Source: JAWKTT01 sp041398965 (GTDB lineage Bacteria > Planctomycetota > Planctomycetia > Planctomycetales > Planctomycetaceae). Taken from it: a stretch of DNA of 30,183 nucleotides. The stretch is from positions 1 through 30,183 of the forward strand of contig JAWKTT010000050.1 in NCBI GenBank assembly GCA_041398965.1, written 5' to 3'. Position numbers and translations under genes: made by a program. This document shows, one piece after another, positions 25,303 to 30,183 of this stretch (positions are counted from its first letter, which is position 1; each line of letters begins with the position of its first letter). The notes under the pieces were generated by a model, which had not been told where the DNA came from, did no database searches, and saw nothing but the letters and a program-made list of their open reading frames with translations.

Positions 25303-25354
25303 GTCGCCTTTCGCTCCGCGAAAGTAGCGTCACTTTCGCGGAGCGAAAGGCGAC
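25303..25354. repeat. Perfect 23-bp palindromic repeat
   Basis: GTCGCCTTTCGCTCCGCG and its continuation (25303-25325) pair perfectly with 25332-25354 around the 6-nt loop AGCGTC. No T tract follows on either strand, so it is a poor intrinsic terminator. It lies between lysS and the SGNH gene. The inner CTTTCGC/GCGAAAG unit is a repeat type I associate with planctomycete intergenic DNA. Confidence 0.85.
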
Positions 25355-25405
25355 TTTGGTTGCGGCCACAAGCCGCGTTGGGAAAATGGAGGTGTCGTCT
25401 GGGTG

Positions 25406-26932
25406 CTACGAAATCACTTCTGGACGGAGGAGTGGGAAGAAGATCACGTCGCGAATTGTCTGGCTGTTGGTGAGTAACATGATAAGACGATCAATCCCGA
25501 TCCCGAGTCCACCGGCAGGAGGCATGCCAACCTTCAGGGCGCGGACGAAGTCGTGATCCATCTTGGCCATGGAGTCCTCGGCTGATAACCCCGCAAGTTG
25601 TGTCAGAAACAGTTCCTCTTGTAGCCGTGGGTCGTTGAGTTCCGTGTAGGCGTTGGCGAGTTCCATTCCATGCACGAACAATTCGAAGCGTTCCGCGATC
25701 AAGGGATTCCCCTGTTTTCGCTTGGTCAGCGGACAGAGGCTCGCCGGGTAGTCGATTACGAAGGTCGGGTTCGTAAGGCTCTCCTCCACACACGCTTCGA
25801 ACACTTCGCTGATGACGACATCGGGATGCGTCTCCCCTTTATTCATCACCTCGATAAACTCCTTCTTGATCTTCCCTTTCTTTGCTTCTTCCCGAGCACG
25901 CTGCTGGACCGCTTCAGCATCGTGCATGTCGCAACCGGCATGCTGTTGAAAGAGTTCGCCATAGGTGCGTCGTGGCCAGGGGGGGGTGAAGTCGATCTCT
26001 TTATCCCCCCAAGGGAGCACGAGCCGATCCGTCGACTCGCCGCGAGACTCCAAGACGACACGAGCTGCGTTGCCGATGATCGACTCGGTGAGGTCCATCA
26101 TCGAACGATAGTCGCCATAGGCTTGATACAGTTCGATCATCGTGAACTCGGGGTTGTGCGTGGCATCGATCCCTTCATTCCGGAAGACACGTCCAATTTC
26201 GTAGACCCGCTCGATCCCCCCTACCATCAGTCGCTTGAGGTGCAACTCTAAGGCGATGCGGAGATAGAGTTCGATATCCAGTGCATTGTGATGCGTCGTG
26301 AAGGGACGAGCGGCCGCCCCCCCGGCAATCGCATGGAGTACAGGCGTTTCGACCTCAACGAAGCGCTCGGCTCGCAAGGTCTGTCGGATGGAATCGAAGA
26401 TTTTCGACCGCAGCAACATGCGGTCACGAACACCATCGGTATAGATGAGGTCGATGTAACGTTGTCGAAGGAGCAGCTCGATGTCTTGTGCCCCATGAAA
26501 CTTTTCCGGAGGCTGCACCAGCGATTTGCAGAGGATCGTGAGCTTCTGAACGAAAATCGAAATCTCTCCACTGTCGGTCCGACGGAGTGCTCCATCAATC
26601 CCAACCAAGTCGCCGAGGTCAAGCTGCCCCATCAGTTCCCACTGAGCATCATCGAGATCGCCCCGTGAGAACAACAACTGAACCTTGCCGGAAGCGTCTT
26701 CGATGTCGATAAAACGAAGCTTTCCCGCCTTGCGACGGAGCATGATTCGTCCAGCAACCCGGACAACATCACCCAAGACGCCAGGTTCATCCGGACACTT
26801 CGACCGGGCCTCAGCGATCGGCTGATGGTCGTCGAATCTCTGGCCGAAAGGGTCGTGCCCCATTTCGACGATCTTCTCCAATTTCTCCCGTCGAGCGGCT
26901 TCGAAACGGTCAATCTTCTGAGGCTGCGTCAT
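25406..26932 (-). CDS. lysS: Lysine--tRNA ligase, class II
   Basis: 508 residues; charges tRNA-Lys with lysine in the cytoplasm. The N-terminal OB-fold anticodon domain (about 58-150) has VAGRIMLRRKAGKLRFIDI. The class II catalytic domain shows motif 1 around RFVEVETPVL, motif 2 as VFRNEGIDATHNPEFTMIE and motif 3 as GLGIGIDRLIMLL near the C-terminus. Length is normal for the family. It is the first gene of the minus-strand group lysS, SGNH hydrolase and glycosyltransferase, but the 167-bp gap with a large palindrome makes a shared transcript uncertain. Confidence 0.97.
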   Translation of the reverse strand: MTQPQKIDRFEAARREKLEKIVEMGHDPFGQRFDDHQPIAEARSKCPDEPGVLGDVVRVAGRIMLRRKAGKLRFIDIEDASGKVQLLFSRGDLDDAQWELMGQLDLGDLVGIDGALRRTDSGEISIFVQKLTILCKSLVQPPEKFHGAQDIELLLRQRYIDLIYTDGVRDRMLLRSKIFDSIRQTLRAERFVEVETPVLHAIAGGAAARPFTTHHNALDIELYLRIALELHLKRLMVGGIERVYEIGRVFRNEGIDATHNPEFTMIELYQAYGDYRSMMDLTESIIGNAARVVLESRGESTDRLVLPWGDKEIDFTPPWPRRTYGELFQQHAGCDMHDAEAVQQRAREEAKKGKIKKEFIEVMNKGETHPDVVISEVFEACVEESLTNPTFVIDYPASLCPLTKRKQGNPLIAERFELFVHGMELANAYTELNDPRLQEELFLTQLAGLSAEDSMAKMDHDFVRALKVGMPPAGGLGIGIDRLIMLLTNSQTIRDVIFFPLLRPEVIS

Positions 26933-27190
26933 ATCTTTTGCTCTTGTGATGGTTTACGTCGAGATTGGTGTCGTGACTCACCTGGGTTGTAATGTGTCTC
27001 AGTCATTTTGCTGGGCAGAAGTGGACCACTTCATACGTCAATACAGAGGAATAGCCCAGCGTTCGTTTACTATCGCCCCACCCCTCGCGTTCCCGAATCA
27101 TGCAAGTTGTCAGGATGAACGTCTGCGATGACTGTAAGGGGGCGCGGTCGGATTCTCGGAAAGAGGGATTCTGACCGATTCTCACGGCGC

Positions 27191-27219
27191 TTGACACTCA
27201 TCAGGGGCCACTGTACAAG
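27191..27219 (+). promoter_or_regulatory. Possible sigma-70-type promoter
   Basis: TTGACA (27191-27196), a 17-bp spacer and TACAAG (27214-27219) match the consensus spacing; the -10 box has 4 of 6 bases. It is some 290 bp before the pheA start, so a long leader would follow. Chance occurrence cannot be excluded. Confidence 0.3.
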
Positions 27220-27407
27220 TGATTTCCAAGAATTATGGCAAAGAAAAAGTTGACAGGTGGACCGCGATTTCCCAGTCATACCGGAATTCTTGTGCAGAAG
27301 TACGCAAGAACTTTGTAGAGAACAACTTACAATAAATCAAGTCGCGATGGAGTGCGGCTGCCGTCCCTGAGACCCCCGCAAGACTTGCACCAGAGCATGA
27401 CACGTAA

Positions 27408-27425
27408 CTATTGGCACACCAATAG
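27408..27425. repeat. Short perfect hairpin upstream of pheA
   Basis: CTATTGG (27408-27414) and CCAATAG (27419-27425) with loop CACA, 83 bp before the pheA start. It could be an operator or a leader RNA stem. Confidence 0.4.
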
Positions 27426-27508
27426 CTTGCGCCATCATTTCAGTTCCGGAGCGAGTGAAAGGTAATTTTTGCGGGAATCGGGTAGCGACTAGCCGGATTG
27501 AATCTCCC

Positions 27509-28789
27509 ATGGCAAAAAAGACCACCACTCCTTCCGGATCGAAGCCCGCAGCCGGACCGAAAAAGCAAGTCCGCAAGGCTGTGCCCAAGGCGCAGGCTGC
27601 TGCCAGCAAAGGGAAGGCCGCCTCAAAGGCTGCTCCCACTAAGACCGCCACTCCAAAACCAGTCGCAAAGACTGTCGCTAAAGTTTCCACCCCTGTCGTG
27701 GCAAAGTCGGTCAAGAAGAAAAAGCCAATCAACTTTGCAGCTGAAGTGCGGGCAATTGACAAAGAACTCGTGAAGTTGATGGTCAAGCGGACGGACTATG
27801 CCGCTCGCCACCTCGAGTCTCAGCCGAGTCCACGTGCGGCCATGTTCGACCCGCAAACGGATCAGGAGATGTGGGCAACGGTCGATGCGGCAAACGGCGA
27901 TGCGTTGCCAAAGCCAGCACTTCGCGGCATCTTCCGTGAACTTGTCAGTGCCGCTCGTGTTCGAATTAAGACGCAGCGTGTTGCCTATCTTGGCCCTGCA
28001 TTCAGCTTCACCCATCTCGCTGCTATCGAACGCTTTGGCCGCAGTGCCGACTTGATTCCGGTGAACTCGATTGCCTCGGTATTTGAAGAGGTGAATCGGG
28101 GGCATGCGGAGTTTGGCATCGTGCCGATCGAGAACAGTACCGACGGTCGCATTGTCGACACGCTCGATATGTTCACCCGATTGCCTCTCCGAATCTGCGG
28201 AGAGGTCCAGATGGCAGTCCATCACAACTTGTTGTCTCGCTCTCCACGAGGCGAGATCGTGGAAATCTACAGCAAGCCCCAAGCTCTGTCGCAGTGCCGA
28301 GACTGGCTGGCTCGCAACATGCCTCAGGCGTCCAAAATCGAAGTCACCAGCACGTCGACAGCGGCTCAGATCGCTCGTGATAAGCCGGGCGCAGCCGCCA
28401 TTGCAAGCCGTCAGGCCGCTGTGCAATACGACTTGCAAGTGATTGCTGAGTCCGTCGAAGACAATGCCAACAATCTGACTCGCTTCGCCATTATCGGCGA
28501 CGAGCAGACCAAGGCCACTGGTCGCGACCGCACAGCGCTTCTCCTGCAAATCTCCCACAAACCGGGATCACTCTCCGACGCCTTGACCGCGTTCAAGGAT
28601 AACAAGATCAATCTCACCTGGATCGAGTCCTTCCCCTTGCGTGGGGCCGAAGTCGGTTACCTGTTCTTTCTCGACTTTGAAGGACACCAGACGGACACGA
28701 AGATCCGCCGTGCACTCGAGTCTCTTCAGAAGAACGCCGTCCGCATGGAAGTCTTGGGCTCATACCCTCGCAGCGAGCCGACGGCTTAG
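27509..28789 (+). CDS. pheA: Prephenate dehydratase with vestigial chorismate mutase domain and H1-like tail
   Basis: 426 residues from ATG 27509; a GTG 18 codons upstream is less likely. Residues 1-72 are a Lys/Ala/Pro-rich low-complexity tail resembling a histone H1 tail. An AroQ-type mutase domain follows (about 76-155). The prephenate dehydratase domain (about 157-335) has VAYLGPAFSFTH, PIENSTDGRI and the conserved TRF (324-326), so it should make phenylpyruvate for Phe. The C-terminal ACT domain (about 342-420) has KPGSLSDAL and IESFP in place of the usual GALV and ESRP. In the mutase domain the first Arg is present, but the lysine and R-E pair that bind chorismate appear replaced (HLESQ, DPQTDQE), so it may not be active. 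Confidence 0.9.
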   Translation: MAKKTTTPSGSKPAAGPKKQVRKAVPKAQAAASKGKAASKAAPTKTATPKPVAKTVAKVSTPVVAKSVKKKKPINFAAEVRAIDKELVKLMVKRTDYAARHLESQPSPRAAMFDPQTDQEMWATVDAANGDALPKPALRGIFRELVSAARVRIKTQRVAYLGPAFSFTHLAAIERFGRSADLIPVNSIASVFEEVNRGHAEFGIVPIENSTDGRIVDTLDMFTRLPLRICGEVQMAVHHNLLSRSPRGEIVEIYSKPQALSQCRDWLARNMPQASKIEVTSTSTAAQIARDKPGAAAIASRQAAVQYDLQVIAESVEDNANNLTRFAIIGDEQTKATGRDRTALLLQISHKPGSLSDALTAFKDNKINLTWIESFPLRGAEVGYLFFLDFEGHQTDTKIRRALESLQKNAVRMEVLGSYPRSEPTA

Positions 28790-29063
28790 ACAGAAGATGC
28801 GATTCCAAAGGCTGCGAATTCGTCGAGGATGGGCGCAGTGAGCAGATGCTCTGTCAGCTGGGCAACTTGTTCAATTGCTCATCGTTGATGCGTCGGCCTC
28901 TTGGGTGGACTCATCTTGACAGGGGAGCGGGATTTGCCGAAAAGGCTTCTCTGCCCTGTAGTGTTTGGGGGTCTGCCTGCTCGATTGGTGCAGACCATCT
29001 TCGCGCTCGGGGCGAGATGTCGAAGTGGATATTCAATTATTCCGTCAGAATCAGGGACGATTC

Positions 29064-29876
29064 ATGGACACGCTGCCCCCTGCCCCCGAGCCGTTTCACG
29101 ATATTCACTGCCATCTCGTGCCGGGAATCGATGATGGTTCCCCCTCGTGGGAGGTCACCCTGGCGATGGCCCGAATGGCAGTCGCCGACGGTTTTCAGAC
29201 AATCATTTGCACCCCGCATCAACTTGGAAACTTCTCCTGCAACACGGGAGACATGATTCGCGAACGAGTTGCTGCTGTGCAGGAGAGACTGAATCAAGAA
29301 GGGATTCCGCTTCGGGTTCGGGCTGGCGGAGATGTCCGGATCGAAGAAGACCTCATCGGCAAAATCCGCCGCCGCGAAGTGCTGACGTTAGCCGACGCCG
29401 GGAAGTACGTACTCCTCGAATTGCCGCATGAAGTCTACATTCCGCTCGATCCACTCATTCAGCAGTTGCAGAGTGCCGGGATGATTGGCATCTTGTCACA
29501 TCCTGAACGCAACGCAGGGATTATGGCGAATCCTCGCGTTACGATTCCGCTGGTCGAGCAGGGTTGCCTAATGCAGGTGACGGCAGGGAGCTTGACTGGA
29601 CGCTTCGGCAATCCCTCTCGTGAAGTGTCGGAATGGATGCTGAAAGAGGGACTGGTTCACTTCCTGGCAACGGATGCGCACGGCCTAAAATCTCGCCGTC
29701 CCACAATGCGTCGGGCGTTTCATCGGGCGGCTGAAATCGTAGGGCATCAGGGAGCCGTTCAGCTTTGCTGTCGAAACCCCCAGGCAGTGGTCGATACACG
29801 AAGGGTGGAAGATGTCATTCCGGCTCCTCCAGCCCGTAGTTTCTGGAGCCTGTTCGGCTGGAGCCGAGCCTCCTAA
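29064..29876 (+). CDS. CpsB/YwqE-type PHP tyrosine-protein phosphatase
   Basis: 270 residues; a metal-dependent PHP-fold phosphatase of the family that removes phosphate from bacterial tyrosine kinases controlling capsule and exopolysaccharide synthesis. HDIHCHLVPGIDDG near the N-terminus gives the HxH metal pair, followed by CTPHQ, a central YVLLELPHE, ILSHPERN and the late FLATDAHG, all positioned as in CpsB/YwqE. The ATG at 29064 has AGGGA 6 nt upstream; a longer reading from 28965 has no family support. No tyrosine kinase or capsule gene is in view, but the next gene starts 17 bp after. Confidence 0.9.
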   Translation: MDTLPPAPEPFHDIHCHLVPGIDDGSPSWEVTLAMARMAVADGFQTIICTPHQLGNFSCNTGDMIRERVAAVQERLNQEGIPLRVRAGGDVRIEEDLIGKIRRREVLTLADAGKYVLLELPHEVYIPLDPLIQQLQSAGMIGILSHPERNAGIMANPRVTIPLVEQGCLMQVTAGSLTGRFGNPSREVSEWMLKEGLVHFLATDAHGLKSRRPTMRRAFHRAAEIVGHQGAVQLCCRNPQAVVDTRRVEDVIPAPPARSFWSLFGWSRAS

Positions 29877-29893
29877 GGTGTTCCCACTTGGTC

Positions 29894-30183
29894 GTGCCGT
29901 TGACTCAGCGAATTTTGCTAATCGCTGGACTTCTGCTCGCGTTCGTTTCGATCTGCCCGACAGTATCCGCTGAGGGTTGGCCGTCCGAAGTGCGGGGTGA
30001 TGGCTACGTCTGCCATGCCGACTTCATTCTTGACGACTACTGGGAAATGCTCGCGGAACTCTCGGGGGCGCAGAGAGACCTGGCCGAAGTGCTCGATGTT
30101 CCCAAGGGGACTCAGCCCTTTCATGTCTGCCTGTTCGCTCAGCGAGACGCAATGCGGCAGCACATTCACAGGCACTTCCCACA
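29894..30183 (+). CDS. Secreted protein, unknown, cut by window edge
   Basis: An open frame from GTG 29894 runs past the end of the window (at least 96 residues). It starts with a clear signal peptide (QRILLIAGLLLAFVSI, then a likely cut after VSA). The mature part has a helix-rich segment (DDYWEMLAELSGAQRDLAEVL), a short beta piece (PFHVCLFAQRD) and a HRHFP ending. This recalls planctomycete secreted proteins with a peptidase-like fold, but the family cannot be named from this piece. It follows the phosphatase by 17 bp and may be in its operon. A TTG at 29888 is an alternative start. Confidence 0.65.
   Translation, partial: MPLTQRILLIAGLLLAFVSICPTVSAEGWPSEVRGDGYVCHADFILDDYWEMLAELSGAQRDLAEVLDVPKGTQPFHVCLFAQRDAMRQHIHRHFP

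Larger units (their letters stand above)
26933..27508. other. Intergenic region between lysS and pheA
   Basis: About 575 bp between two divergent genes, with no supported gene. It should contain both promoters. A possible plus-strand promoter lies at 27191-27219 and a short perfect hairpin at 27408-27425. No leader peptide rich in Phe codons, T-box or other known riboswitch pattern is recognisable. Confidence 0.55.

Noticed and set aside
25303..25354. Intrinsic terminator of lysS
   Set aside because: A strong stem but no T tract on the lysS strand after it, and a palindrome identical on both strands fits a repeat better.
25296..25556. Small open frames running through the 23-bp palindrome
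   Set aside because: They are translations of the palindromic repeat and of lysS antisense; no start site or protein-like conservation can be claimed.
27623..28558. Open frame on the minus strand opposite pheA
   Set aside because: No motif, and it mirrors the dehydratase codons; the plus-strand gene has unambiguous domains.
28901..29256. Alternative frames upstream of and across the CpsB-type phosphatase start
   Set aside because: The family N-terminus begins at 29064 with a good ribosome site; the other frames show no motif.

Overview
The window reads as chromosomal DNA of a planctomycete (Planctomycetota). The clues are Ser/Thr kinases with MJ0042-type zinc ribbons and WD40 tails, FHA kinases and an FHA-GAF-SpoIIE phosphatase, LVIVD-repeat and SGNH secreted proteins, a high but uneven GC content, few strong Shine-Dalgarno sites, and palindromic intergenic repeats of a kind seen in this phylum. 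The phylum is an inference from gene style; there is no rRNA here.

Positions 162-10672 form an integrated mobile element. An intact tRNA-Arg(CCT) gene (10631-10704, minus) marks the right end. A 45-bp copy of its 3' half (162-206) marks the left end. Next to the tRNA is a compact integration/replication module on the plus strand: two unknown genes, a Rep_trans-like replication initiator, a small unknown protein, an excisionase-like HTH protein and a tyrosine integrase that stops 6 bp before the tRNA. The left half carries a minus-strand pair of eukaryotic-like Ser/Thr kinases (one soluble with FHA, one membrane-anchored with a large WD40 region) as apparent cargo, and a decayed Toprim-domain fragment. 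The element looks like a replicating, site-specific integrative element of the pSAM2/AICE general plan, but no transfer gene is visible.

Right of the tRNA, 10867-11863 is a short ISKra4-like insertion sequence. Its terminal inverted repeats are good but its transposase appears internally deleted. It sits just past an LVIVD beta-propeller gene. A 770-bp gene-free stretch then carries a cluster of palindromes ahead of rpmA (ribosomal protein bL27).

From 14.4 kb on the genes look like ordinary chromosome: a DMT/EamA exporter, a uronate isomerase-like protein, an FHA-GAF-PP2C phosphatase, a small membrane protein, an AroH chorismate mutase, a polytopic membrane protein overlapping a PfkB sugar kinase, then on the minus strand lysS, an SGNH hydrolase and a GT-C glycosyltransferase. 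Back on the plus strand are a PheA-type prephenate dehydratase with a histone-H1-like tail, a CpsB/YwqE-type PHP phosphatase, and the start of a secreted protein cut by the window edge.

The aromatic amino acid genes fit together: the chorismate mutase domain of the PheA protein appears to lack key residues, and the stand-alone AroH could supply that step. The two cargo kinases and the chromosomal FHA/PP2C phosphatase are all Ser/Thr-phosphorylation components, but nothing in the sequence proves they share targets.
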